Shown here: in pieces, positions 5,920 through 12,640 of the stretch
Position numbering within the stretch: the stretch's first letter is position 1
How the letters are laid out: each line of letters starts with the position of its first letter
From: JANXYY01 sp035530875
Lineage (GTDB): Bacteria; Actinomycetota; Actinomycetes; Nanopelagicales; Nanopelagicaceae
NCBI GenBank assembly: GCA_035530875.1
Contig: DATKUB010000020.1
Span: 1-12,640, forward strand
Direction: 5' to 3'
DNA: 12,640 nt
Notes under the pieces: model-generated
What the model saw: the letters and a program-made list of their open reading frames with translations, nothing else
Told to the model about the DNA's origin: nothing
Databases searched by the model: none
Translations under genes and position numbers: made by a program

Positions 5920-8128
5920 CCCCCCGGTTCGTTCACTCGCCGATGACCTACGAGGTCGAAATGATGAACAATTGCGTCGCCTCCTTACGCTCCGCCCAGA
6001 CTTGCTCTCGCCCGTTCCGAACGATCTTTCCGCGCTGGCCGCTCGCTCACTGACCCTGCCTAGCATCGCTAGAGCACTGGACTCGCTTAACGCCTGGCTC
6101 CTTCAAGTCCTGGAGTCAGTGGCTGCCTTGGATGAACCAACCAGCATGGCTGAGGTTGTCGCCGCAACCACCGAGGAATCTGCTAACGCCCTCAACTCAT
6201 TAGCTGAACTTGCGTTGATCTATCAAGACCACGGCGTGATAAGAATTCCGCGACCCGTGCGCGAGGCGCTCGGGAATGAACCGGCCGGCCTTGGGCCACG
6301 ATCTGGCTTCAACGCCGCTGAAGTGAAATCAATGGTTGTTGAACTGAAGAAGGCGGCAAAGGAATCGCGGGCGATCATTGATCAACTCCGGTGGGGCCCA
6401 CCTCGCGGTGAAGTGGGCGACACCTCCCGGCCGGGTCCACATCTGAAGTGGCTTATTGAAAACAAAATTATGCAGATAGTCGATAAGACTCATGTTGTGG
6501 TCCCGCTTGAAATCGGCTTGGCCTTAAGAGATGGCAAGACCTTCCGCGAATTTCACCTAAATTCCCCATCGCTATTAGGCGAAAGTCCTAAACGAGGCGA
6601 TGTTGATCGGGCTGGTGCGTTGGAGGCGAGTGGCTTTCTAATCTGGATTGAGGAGTTGCTGGACATCCTTGCTGAGGAACCAGCCACTGCCCTCCGCGCC
6701 GGCGGCATGGGCGTTCGAGACCTTCGACGCCTAGCGCAAGGAATGGATATCGAGGAATCAGTCGTGGCGTTCGTCGCCGAATCCGCTTTCTCCATCGGCC
6801 TGATTGGCACCCAACTAGACGATCAGATTATGCCGACAACGGCATACGACATCTGGCTTTCACAGGAACCGGCAAAACGCTGGCAAACGATCGTCGAAGC
6901 TTGGATCAGTTCCTCCAGGGTAGCTGGATTAGTGGGCACCAAAGATCCAACAAGCAAGTCACTAGCGGCCCTGGGGCCCGAATTGGATCGAGCCGCGGCG
7001 ATGCCAATCCGCGGGCAAGTCCTTGACCTCCTGGCCGCCGCGTCGCCGATGGCCCCCACATTGGACTCCATCGCAGCCACCGTAGCTTGGCAAAAACCTC
7101 GGAGGTCAGCCCACAACCAACGAGATCTGGTCTCGTGGACCCTGCGTGAAGCGGCCCTGTTGGGGGTCACTGGTCGTGGAGCGCTTACGAGTTTTGCCGC
7201 CGAAGTCCTGCGCGGTGACGAATCAAATTCCTTGGCAGGCGCCTTGCCACCGCCCGTGGATCACATTCTGGTCCAAGGTGACCACACTGCAATCGCGCCG
7301 GGACCGCTCACTCCGACTCTGCTCCGCGCGATGATGAGCATGGCCAAAATCGAAAGTCGTGGCAGTGCAACCGTTTTCCGATTCACCCAAGACTCCATTC
7401 GTCATGCGCTAGACACTGGCGCTACCGCCGAAGAAATTCAAACATTTCTGGCCGGCACCTCGAAGACTCCCATCCCGCAATCACTTGTCTATTTGGTAAA
7501 TGATGTAGCCAGAAAACACGGACGACTAAGGGTCGGCGGCGGGCTTGCCTATCTCAGATGTGACGATGAAAACCTGTTGGCCGAAGCGATGAAGGATCGA
7601 CGACTTTCCAAGTTGAACCTAAGACGGCTGGCCCCGACAATTCTGATCAGTGAAGCCAGTCTCGACGAAACCATAAAGACTCTGCGCACACATGGTTTTT
7701 CCCCAGTAGCGGAGGCCTCTGACGGTGGGCTAATCCTCCACGCGCCAAAGGTAAGGCGAGCAGCAATCAGGCCCAGATCGCCGCGAATGTTGATTGACTC
7801 CGCACCGGCAAATGACTCTTTAGTGGATGCAGCTTTACGAGCGATCAGAGCCGGTGATCGAGCTTCGATCGCAACCCGTACCGCCCCGTCTCTGGCGCGA
7901 ATTCCGAGCAACCCAACAACAGAAACGGTCGAGGCGCTGCTCGAAGCATCTAAAAGCGGCGGAACCATTTGGATCGGATATGCCGACACCGATGGCGGAG
8001 TTTCAAATCGCATCGTGGAGCCGGCTTCAATTTTAGGCGGCCACCTGACTGCTTTCGATCACGGAACCGGCACGCTTCGACGATTTGCAATACATCGAAT
8101 TACCGGCGTCGCTGAATTAGATTCCTAG
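5912..8128 (+). CDS. Helicase-associated protein with XPB/Ssl2-type N-terminal domain and WYL-like C-terminus
   Basis: The 738-residue protein belongs to the actinobacterial family annotated as helicase-associated or helicase C-terminal domain protein (Rv0862c in M. tuberculosis). It has no Walker A or DEAH box, so it is not itself a helicase. A long helical N-terminal half begins SLADDLRGRNDEQL. Residues about 451-615 (starting HILVQGDHTAIAPGP) form the XPB/Ssl2 N-terminal domain and align by eye with residues 5-162 of the XPB helicase encoded at 11261. The last 55 residues (IWIGYADTDG ... RRFAIHRI) resemble a WYL domain, a ligand- or nucleic-acid-binding module. The start is fixed by the conserved N-terminus. 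A DNA-repair or helicase-cofactor role is inferred from family context, not proven. It ends three bases from the convergent menC stop. Confidence 0.88.
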   Translation: MSTPPVRSLADDLRGRNDEQLRRLLTLRPDLLSPVPNDLSALAARSLTLPSIARALDSLNAWLLQVLESVAALDEPTSMAEVVAATTEESANALNSLAELALIYQDHGVIRIPRPVREALGNEPAGLGPRSGFNAAEVKSMVVELKKAAKESRAIIDQLRWGPPRGEVGDTSRPGPHLKWLIENKIMQIVDKTHVVVPLEIGLALRDGKTFREFHLNSPSLLGESPKRGDVDRAGALEASGFLIWIEELLDILAEEPATALRAGGMGVRDLRRLAQGMDIEESVVAFVAESAFSIGLIGTQLDDQIMPTTAYDIWLSQEPAKRWQTIVEAWISSSRVAGLVGTKDPTSKSLAALGPELDRAAAMPIRGQVLDLLAAASPMAPTLDSIAATVAWQKPRRSAHNQRDLVSWTLREAALLGVTGRGALTSFAAEVLRGDESNSLAGALPPPVDHILVQGDHTAIAPGPLTPTLLRAMMSMAKIESRGSATVFRFTQDSIRHALDTGATAEEIQTFLAGTSKTPIPQSLVYLVNDVARKHGRLRVGGGLAYLRCDDENLLAEAMKDRRLSKLNLRRLAPTILISEASLDETIKTLRTHGFSPVAEASDGGLILHAPKVRRAAIRPRSPRMLIDSAPANDSLVDAALRAIRAGDRASIATRTAPSLARIPSNPTTETVEALLEASKSGGTIWIGYADTDGGVSNRIVEPASILGGHLTAFDHGTGTLRRFAIHRITGVAELDS

Positions 8129-8131
8129 TCT

Positions 8132-9238
8132 TCACTTCACAACCATCGCTTTTGAGGTTGTGATGCTGTCCATAAATTCAAAATCTATCTCCACACCAAT
8201 CCCAGGCGCGGTCGGCACAGTTAATCTGCCCTCATTCATTACAAATGGAGTGGTGATATCGCGGCTGAAGTAACGATCAGAAGCACTGGTGTCACCAGGA
8301 AGAGTGAAGCCGGGTAGAGCAGCCAGGGCCACATTTGCAGCGCGACCAATGCCAGTCTCAAGCATTCCGCCACACCAAACCGCGAGTCCATTCTCAATGC
8401 AGAGATCGTGAATTCGCACGGACTCAAGGTATCCACCAACGCGCCCTGGCTTGATGTTGATTATGGATGTTGCCTCAAGCGCAATCGCATCGCGTGCCGC
8501 CTCATATGAGGTGATCGATTCATCGAGACAGATGGGCGTTGAAACCTGGCGCGCCAGCATTGCATGGCCAAGCACATCGTGCTCATCAAGCGGTTGTTCG
8601 ATCAACAGCAGATTGAATGGGTCCAGCAGCGCCAATTGTGCGGCGTCATCTCGGCCATACGCCTGATTAGCATCTACCTGCAACGGCATTTCCGGCCAGG
8701 CATTTCTAACTTCACGAACTGGCTCAACATCCCAACCCGGCTCGATCTTCAATTTGATTCTGCGGTACCCGGCTTTTACATACGTCGAGACTTCCTCTAA
8801 CAGTGCATCAATGTTTGGTGAGATGCCCACCGAGACGCCGCATTCCACTTCTGTTCTGCTCGCACCCAAATAGGAGCCGAATGACACGCCCTCATACTTC
8901 AATTGTGCATCAAGAATTGCGCTCTCCATCGCCGCCTTTGCCATCTGATGGGATAGAAACGGCCTTAAAAGACCCGCCACTTCTTCTGCCCTGACATCAC
9001 CAGCTGCCAGCAGGGTAGGCGCTAAAAATCGCTCGATGACATCTCTACTCCCAGCTACATATTCAGACGAGTAGAGCGGCTCTGACATCGCAACGCACTC
9101 AGCCCAGCCCTCGACCCCTTCTGTGGTGACCGCTTTGACCAAAAGGACTTCTCGTTCGTGCTGAGTGCCGAATGAGGTGCGGAAGGGGCGTACCAACGGA
9201 AGTAGTATCTGACGAAGTTCAAAGCCCTTAATGATCAC
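8132..9238 (-). CDS. menC: o-Succinylbenzoate synthase / N-succinylamino acid racemase (enolase superfamily)
   Basis: The 368-residue enzyme has the complete muconate-lactonizing-type active site: KLK (K162 and K164), metal ligands D189 (DANQAY), E214 (IEQPL) and D239 (LDES), and K263 (NIKPGR), plus GGMLETGIGR near the barrel end. This family (NSAR/OSBS type 2) dehydrates SHCHC to o-succinylbenzoate for menaquinone, or racemizes N-succinylamino acids, or does both. The neighbouring GNAT and M20 genes favour the racemase role, and no other men gene is in the window. The GTG start at 9238 is decided by AAAGGG seven bases upstream and the GTGA overlap with the GNAT stop. A TTG six bases earlier would sit on the ribosome binding site. 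Confidence 0.92.
   Translation of the reverse strand: MIIKGFELRQILLPLVRPFRTSFGTQHEREVLLVKAVTTEGVEGWAECVAMSEPLYSSEYVAGSRDVIERFLAPTLLAAGDVRAEEVAGLLRPFLSHQMAKAAMESAILDAQLKYEGVSFGSYLGASRTEVECGVSVGISPNIDALLEEVSTYVKAGYRRIKLKIEPGWDVEPVREVRNAWPEMPLQVDANQAYGRDDAAQLALLDPFNLLLIEQPLDEHDVLGHAMLARQVSTPICLDESITSYEAARDAIALEATSIINIKPGRVGGYLESVRIHDLCIENGLAVWCGGMLETGIGRAANVALAALPGFTLPGDTSASDRYFSRDITTPFVMNEGRLTVPTAPGIGVEIDFEFMDSITTSKAMVVK
8137..8163. terminator. Perfect 8-bp stem at the convergent gene junction
   Basis: TCACAACC (8137-8144) and GGTTGTGA (8156-8163) are exact reverse complements around an 11-base loop. The stem lies within the last codons of menC and 9 bases past the stop of the helicase-associated gene, where two transcription units collide. 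It could slow or end transcription from both sides. Neither strand shows a following T-tract, so it is not a canonical intrinsic terminator. Confidence 0.35.
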
Positions 9239-10101
9239 AGCCAAACCCTTTCAACTATGTATGAACCATCGCTGGTGAACCCAGTGATTTCCATGCCACG
9301 AGCCAGCGCCGGCGAAAGCACTGATCGAACAGATTTCCGCCAGGCGGCGGCAAGAGCTGGATCTGCCTTTCTAACCTCAATAATGTCAGGCGGCTGCAGC
9401 ACGAGAAATACATCTGAACTGGGGGTAATCGGCGACCCGATCGGTTGCCCGTGTTGGATTAGGATCGCGGGCACAGCACCGTCTGGGACCGGATCCGGAT
9501 CAAGGCCAGCTGGCGCAGCCGCAGCTCTTAGGGTGCGATCCGAACGTAACTCCCAACGAGCCATCACCCGATCCGTAGCATCTCCAGCATTGAGCGCATC
9601 TTCCATGTCGCCATAGAAATCTTCGTAGTATTCAGAAACGAAAACACCGAGCTTCAACAGATTTAATTTGGCATTGCGACGCACCAACGGATCAAAGGTC
9701 CACGTAATCGTGTCGTAACCATTCTCAAGCGCCCACGCTCGTTGGTGCCATTTAAGCGCTGTGCCGATCCGTCGATCCCGAACTTCACCGAGAACTGCCG
9801 CCATATGCGAATGAAGGTGCCAGTGGCCAGTTGAATCTCGGCCAGGAAATGCGAATGCCGCACCTACTAATCGATCCTCAAGGAAAGCCCCAGATAGGTA
9901 AGATCCACTGTGAACTAGAGCTCGCATCAAGTTTGAAGTGACTTGAGTTTCGCCCGCCGTTGACCAGGTCAGATCAAAAAGTTGGCGGGCCTTGCTCTGC
10001 TCAGCCAGGTCGTTGAGCATCCGAATTTGAACTCCAGCCTGATCAGCAACGCGTGCTGCCTTAGCCGTTGCCAGGGCCAAAGAATCCGGAACTTCATTCA
10101 C
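9235..10101 (-). CDS. GNAT family N-acyltransferase, probable amino acid N-succinyltransferase
   Basis: This 288-residue protein is a GNAT acyltransferase of the family found beside NSAR-type racemases (COG3375-like). Residues 95-125 contain the acyl-CoA-binding motif (VRDRRIGTAL, R108-G113), preceded by HLHSHMAAVL. The segment TITWTFDPLVRRNAKLNLLKLG (131-152) is a family hallmark. The C-terminal third (about 190-288) is less conserved. In Geobacillus kaustophilus a GNAT enzyme adds succinyl from succinyl-CoA to D-amino acids, feeding the racemase; the same job is inferred here from the adjacent racemase and M20 hydrolase. The GTG start at 10101 has AGGG seven bases upstream. The stop overlaps the racemase start as GTGA, so both are translated together. 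Confidence 0.88.
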   Translation of the reverse strand: MNEVPDSLALATAKAARVADQAGVQIRMLNDLAEQSKARQLFDLTWSTAGETQVTSNLMRALVHSGSYLSGAFLEDRLVGAAFAFPGRDSTGHWHLHSHMAAVLGEVRDRRIGTALKWHQRAWALENGYDTITWTFDPLVRRNAKLNLLKLGVFVSEYYEDFYGDMEDALNAGDATDRVMARWELRSDRTLRAAAAPAGLDPDPVPDGAVPAILIQHGQPIGSPITPSSDVFLVLQPPDIIEVRKADPALAAAWRKSVRSVLSPALARGMEITGFTSDGSYIVERVWL

Positions 10102-10103
10102 AT

Positions 10104-10128
10104 CTCAACCCTAGGGCACGAGGTTGAG
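10104..10128. promoter_or_regulatory. Inverted repeat between divergent GNAT and M20 genes
   Basis: CTCAACC (10104-10110) and GGTTGAG (10122-10128) are exact reverse complements with an 11-base spacer, centre to centre 18 bp, close to two helical turns. It fills most of the 40-bp gap between the two divergent starts, so a bound dimeric regulator could control both. In the GNAT mRNA the right arm contains part of the ribosome binding site, so an RNA hairpin hiding it is an alternative. No regulator gene lies in the window. Confidence 0.5.
10109..10116. promoter_or_regulatory. Palindromic back-to-back ribosome binding sites
   Basis: CCCTAGGG is a perfect palindrome. Read on the minus strand its AGGG is seven bases before the GNAT GTG (10101). 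Read on the plus strand its AGGG (10113-10116) is exactly seven bases before a TTG at 10124 in frame with the M20 gene. One 8-bp element thus offers a well-spaced Shine-Dalgarno to both divergent genes. If both are used, each mRNA must begin inside or beyond the other, giving overlapping antisense 5' ends. Confidence 0.5.
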
Positions 10129-10141
10129 GCAGACTTGGGTC

Positions 10142-11248
10142 ATGCCAGAGCAACGCCGACGTCCTGACGCGGCCGCAATGATTGATGATGTCCGACAACT
10201 GGTGAAGATCTCTTCACCGACCAGTGAACTTGAATCTGTTGCCAAAGCGATTTCGGCAGCCAACCGTCAACTACTTGACCGAGTTGGGTCGGAAGGTGAA
10301 ATCAAAGTCATCAACGGTCGCCCGCTACTTCATTGGGGTTCTGCTCAACCTGCTGTCCTACTTCTCTGTCACCTCGATACCGTCTGGCCGCATGGCTCTT
10401 TTACCCCTGATTGGGAAATTGCAGGTGACCGCATGCGCGGCCCCGGCGTATTCGATATGAAGGCCGGATTCGTTCAAGGAATTCACGCAATCGCATCACT
10501 TCTTCCCGAACTCAACGAGAAGTTGGACCAGGTCGCTCTGATTGCGACGAGCGATGAAGAAACTGGCAGCGCCTCCTCACAAAAGTACCTTGAAGAAACT
10601 GCCGCTTCTGCGCGCGCAGTTTTTGTCTTGGAAGCAAGCCTGGCTGGGAAATTGAAGACTGCGAGGTCTGGCACCTCCATGTATCGGCTGGAAGTTTTGG
10701 GAGTGGCCGTTCACGCAGGTTTGGAACCTGAGAAAGGCATAAATGCAACTCTTGAAATCTCTTATGTCATTCCGCTGATTGCGGCGCTATCGAAACCCGA
10801 TATCGGCACGACAGTAACGCCAACCGTTCTCCAGTCAGGTACTACGTTAAACACGGTACCTGGCCATGCGGTTCTCGACGTCGACGTACGGGCTAAAAGC
10901 GCTGCCGAGCAAATTCGAGTTGATTCACAGATACGTACGATTGCTGGACTTCGCGGGGAATTCCGATGGAGTGGTGGAATAAATCGTCCACCTTTTGAAT
11001 CAACGGCTAGCGCCTCTCTCTATGAATTGGCCGAGAAAGTTGCCTCCGAATTGGGTCTGCCCCCGGTTGGTCAAGCCAACGTCGGTGGTGCCAGCGACGG
11101 AAATTTCACTGCGGCCTTGGGTATTCCGACAATCGATGGAATGGGAGCAGTCGGTGAAGGCGCACACGCGCCTGGTGAATGGGCGAGCATCAAAGGCATG
11201 GTCGAAAGGAGTGAACTACTCGCAGAAATGATCAGGGCTCTTCTGTAA
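10142..11248 (+). CDS. M20 family metallopeptidase (carboxypeptidase G2-like), probable N-succinyl-L-amino acid hydrolase
   Basis: The 368-residue protein is a di-zinc M20 amidohydrolase. Metal ligands and catalytic residues are all present: H77 and D79 (CHLDTVWP), D105 (GVFDMKAG), E139-E140 (TSDEETGS), E164 (VLEASLAG) and H342 (GEGAHAPGEW). H191 in VAVHAG lies in the lid/dimerization domain (about residues 175-285). The closest known type is carboxypeptidase G2. Beside an NSAR racemase and a GNAT acyltransferase the likely substrate is N-succinyl-L-amino acid, giving free L-amino acid and succinate, but glutamate carboxypeptidase or another acyl-amino acid hydrolase cannot be excluded. The ATG at 10142 gives a family-like N-terminus; a TTG at 10124 with well-spaced AGGG would add six residues. 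Confidence 0.9.
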   Translation: MPEQRRRPDAAAMIDDVRQLVKISSPTSELESVAKAISAANRQLLDRVGSEGEIKVINGRPLLHWGSAQPAVLLLCHLDTVWPHGSFTPDWEIAGDRMRGPGVFDMKAGFVQGIHAIASLLPELNEKLDQVALIATSDEETGSASSQKYLEETAASARAVFVLEASLAGKLKTARSGTSMYRLEVLGVAVHAGLEPEKGINATLEISYVIPLIAALSKPDIGTTVTPTVLQSGTTLNTVPGHAVLDVDVRAKSAAEQIRVDSQIRTIAGLRGEFRWSGGINRPPFESTASASLYELAEKVASELGLPPVGQANVGGASDGNFTAALGIPTIDGMGAVGEGAHAPGEWASIKGMVERSELLAEMIRALL

Positions 11249-11260
11249 TAGACTGATCGA

Positions 11261-12640
11261 ATGCCTGAAGGTCCGTTGATCGTTCAAAGTGATAAGACCT
11301 TACTGCTTGAAATAGATCATCCCCTGTCATCTGAGTGCCGCAAAGCTATCGCTCCTTTCGCTGAGTTAGAGCGCGCACCAGAGCACATTCATACTTATCG
11401 TCTTACGGCACTCGGTCTCTGGAATGCACGAGCCGCTGGCCACGACGCCGAACAAGTAGTCGACACTTTGCTCAAGTATTCAAGATATTCGGTTCCGCAT
11501 GCACTCCTGGTAGATATTGCAGAGTCAATGGCTCGTTATGGCCGTCTCCGCCTTGAATCGGATCCGGTACATGGCCTGATCATGATCACAACTGATCGGG
11601 CTGTTCTCGAAGAAGTTCTCAGATCGAAACGGATCAAGCCTCTCGTCGGCGCCCGCATTGATGCAGATAGCGTCGCGGTGCATCCGAGCGAACGCGGACA
11701 CATCAAACAAGCTCTATTGAAGATCGGTTGGCCCGCTGAGGATTTCGCCGGCTACGTCGATGGCGAATTTCACGAGATCGCACTCCGTGAAGAGGGTTGG
11801 AAAATTCGTGAATACCAGAAGCACGCCGCTGAAGGATTCTGGCACGGTGGCTCTGGAGTAGTGGTGCTCCCCTGCGGAGCGGGCAAGACCATTGTCGGAG
11901 CGGCCGCGATGGCTGAGGCCAAAGCCACCACCTTGATTCTTGTAACAAATACGGTCGCCGCACGTCAATGGCGCGATGAACTCTTGCGCCGAACAACATT
12001 AACTGCCGACGAGATCGGCGAATATTCGGGAGCTAAAAAAGAGATCCGGCCGGTAACTATTGCGACCTATCAAGTCATGACGACTCGACGCGGTGGCGTG
12101 TATACGCACCTTGACTTATTCGATTCACGCGACTGGGGATTGATAATTTACGATGAGGTACATCTGCTGCCTGCGCCGATATTTCGATTCACCGCAGATA
12201 TTCAGTCAAGGCGAAGGCTCGGTCTTACGGCAACGCTTATTCGTGAGGACGGCCTAGAAGGTGACGTCTTCTCCTTGATCGGGCCAAAGCGTTTCGATGT
12301 GCCTTGGAAAGAGATTGAAGCGCAAGGCTATATCGCTCCTGCTGACTGCGTCGAAGTGCGTGTTACTTTGACCGATGAGGAGCGCCTCAACTACGCGACA
12401 GCGGAGCCGGATACGCGTTACCGATATTGCGCAACCACCGTTTCCAAGACCGAAATAGTCGAAGAATTGGCACTGCGGCACAAGAACGACCAGGTACTTA
12501 TCATTGGCCAATACCTTGAGCAGATCGATGAAATTGGTGCCTATCTAAACGCCCCAGTGATTAAAGGGGATACGCCAGTAAAAGAACGTGAGCGGCTTTA
12601 CCAGAGTTTTCGTACCGGTGAAATTTCTTGCTTGGTAGTT
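11261..12640 (+). CDS. XPB-family DNA helicase (ERCC3-like), partial, runs off the right edge
   Basis: The first 460 residues are present and the frame is open to the window end. This is a bacterial XPB superfamily 2, 3'-5' DNA helicase (Rv0861c in M. tuberculosis). Residues 5-162 are the XPB/Ssl2 N-terminal domain. Next come the Q-like REYQKHA (183-189), Walker A LPCGAGKT (203-210, K209), motif Ia LVTNTVAARQW (227-237), DEVH (298-301), TAT (323-325) and the XPB-specific RED triad (328-330). The second RecA domain starts near 400 and is cut at residue 460. The ATG at 11261 lies 12 bases after the M20 stop, so it may be co-transcribed with it. No Shine-Dalgarno is visible. A role in DNA repair or strand opening is known for the family; the cellular task in actinobacteria is poorly defined. 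Confidence 0.95.
   Translation, partial: MPEGPLIVQSDKTLLLEIDHPLSSECRKAIAPFAELERAPEHIHTYRLTALGLWNARAAGHDAEQVVDTLLKYSRYSVPHALLVDIAESMARYGRLRLESDPVHGLIMITTDRAVLEEVLRSKRIKPLVGARIDADSVAVHPSERGHIKQALLKIGWPAEDFAGYVDGEFHEIALREEGWKIREYQKHAAEGFWHGGSGVVVLPCGAGKTIVGAAAMAEAKATTLILVTNTVAARQWRDELLRRTTLTADEIGEYSGAKKEIRPVTIATYQVMTTRRGGVYTHLDLFDSRDWGLIIYDEVHLLPAPIFRFTADIQSRRRLGLTATLIREDGLEGDVFSLIGPKRFDVPWKEIEAQGYIAPADCVEVRVTLTDEERLNYATAEPDTRYRYCATTVSKTEIVEELALRHKNDQVLIIGQYLEQIDEIGAYLNAPVIKGDTPVKERERLYQSFRTGEISCLVV

Noticed and set aside
5948..5961. Exact 14-base direct repeat CTACGAGGTCGAAA at 5101-5114 and 5948-5961
   Set aside because: A 14-base match somewhere in a 12.6-kb window is not improbable by chance (order of a few tenths of a pair expected), and the second copy is inside coding sequence.
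5508..6053. Overlapping 181-codon plus-strand frame across the HAD/helicase-associated junction
   Set aside because: It lies over two well-supported genes in another frame, has no recognisable domain and reads as a shadow frame.
7549..8013. 154-codon minus-strand frame within the helicase-associated gene
   Set aside because: It is antisense to a conserved domain-bearing gene, with low-complexity composition and no recognisable family.
9239..9244. TTG start for the menC/NSAR gene at 9244
   Set aside because: It lies one base after AAAGGG, too close to be used, whereas the GTG at 9238 is seven bases from it and overlaps the GNAT stop.
8132..11248. The amino acid cassette as a mobile element
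   Set aside because: No transposase, integrase, terminal inverted repeats or target-site duplication could be found at its borders; only gene order suggests insertion.

Overview
The window reads as a gene-dense actinobacterial chromosome segment of moderate GC (a little over half by eye, not counted). Intergenic gaps are tiny, stop/start overlaps are frequent and GTG starts are common. The actinobacterial assignment rests on gene order and families: Rex, the histidine phosphatase / TlpA / CcdA / ResB / CcsB cytochrome c block, an HAD-IB hydrolase, and a bacterial XPB helicase with a helicase-associated partner. The compactness would fit a streamlined planktonic lineage, but that is inference. 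No insertion sequence, tRNA, rRNA, CRISPR array or phage gene was seen.

Layout. Positions 1-42 hold a 21-bp unit repeated twice in tandem. From 5052 down to 45 on the minus strand lies a six-gene operon, rex - histidine phosphatase - TlpA-like lipoprotein - ccdA - resB - ccsB, in which every junction overlaps by 1 or 4 bases. It encodes a redox (NADH/NAD+) repressor and a complete System II cytochrome c maturation set: CcdA carries electrons across the membrane, the TlpA-like thioredoxin keeps the apocytochrome cysteines reduced, and ResB-CcsB delivers and ligates heme. In many actinobacteria a block of heme-biosynthesis genes lies between rex and this set; none is present here.

Divergently, from 5132 to 8128 on the plus strand, are an HAD-IB phosphatase and a 738-residue helicase-associated protein with an XPB-type N-terminal domain and a WYL-like tail. 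The XPB helicase itself starts at 11261 and runs off the right edge.

Between these two helicase-related genes, which are adjacent in relatives such as Mycobacterium tuberculosis, sits a three-gene cassette: an enolase-superfamily o-succinylbenzoate synthase / N-succinylamino acid racemase and a GNAT acyltransferase (minus strand), and a divergent M20 amidohydrolase (plus strand). This trio matches the known succinyltransferase - racemase - desuccinylase route that converts D-amino acids irreversibly to L-amino acids.

The most interesting non-coding structures are a palindromic, back-to-back ribosome-binding-site arrangement with an inverted repeat between the GNAT and M20 genes, and a 7-bp-arm inverted repeat lying on the start codon of the helicase-associated gene.
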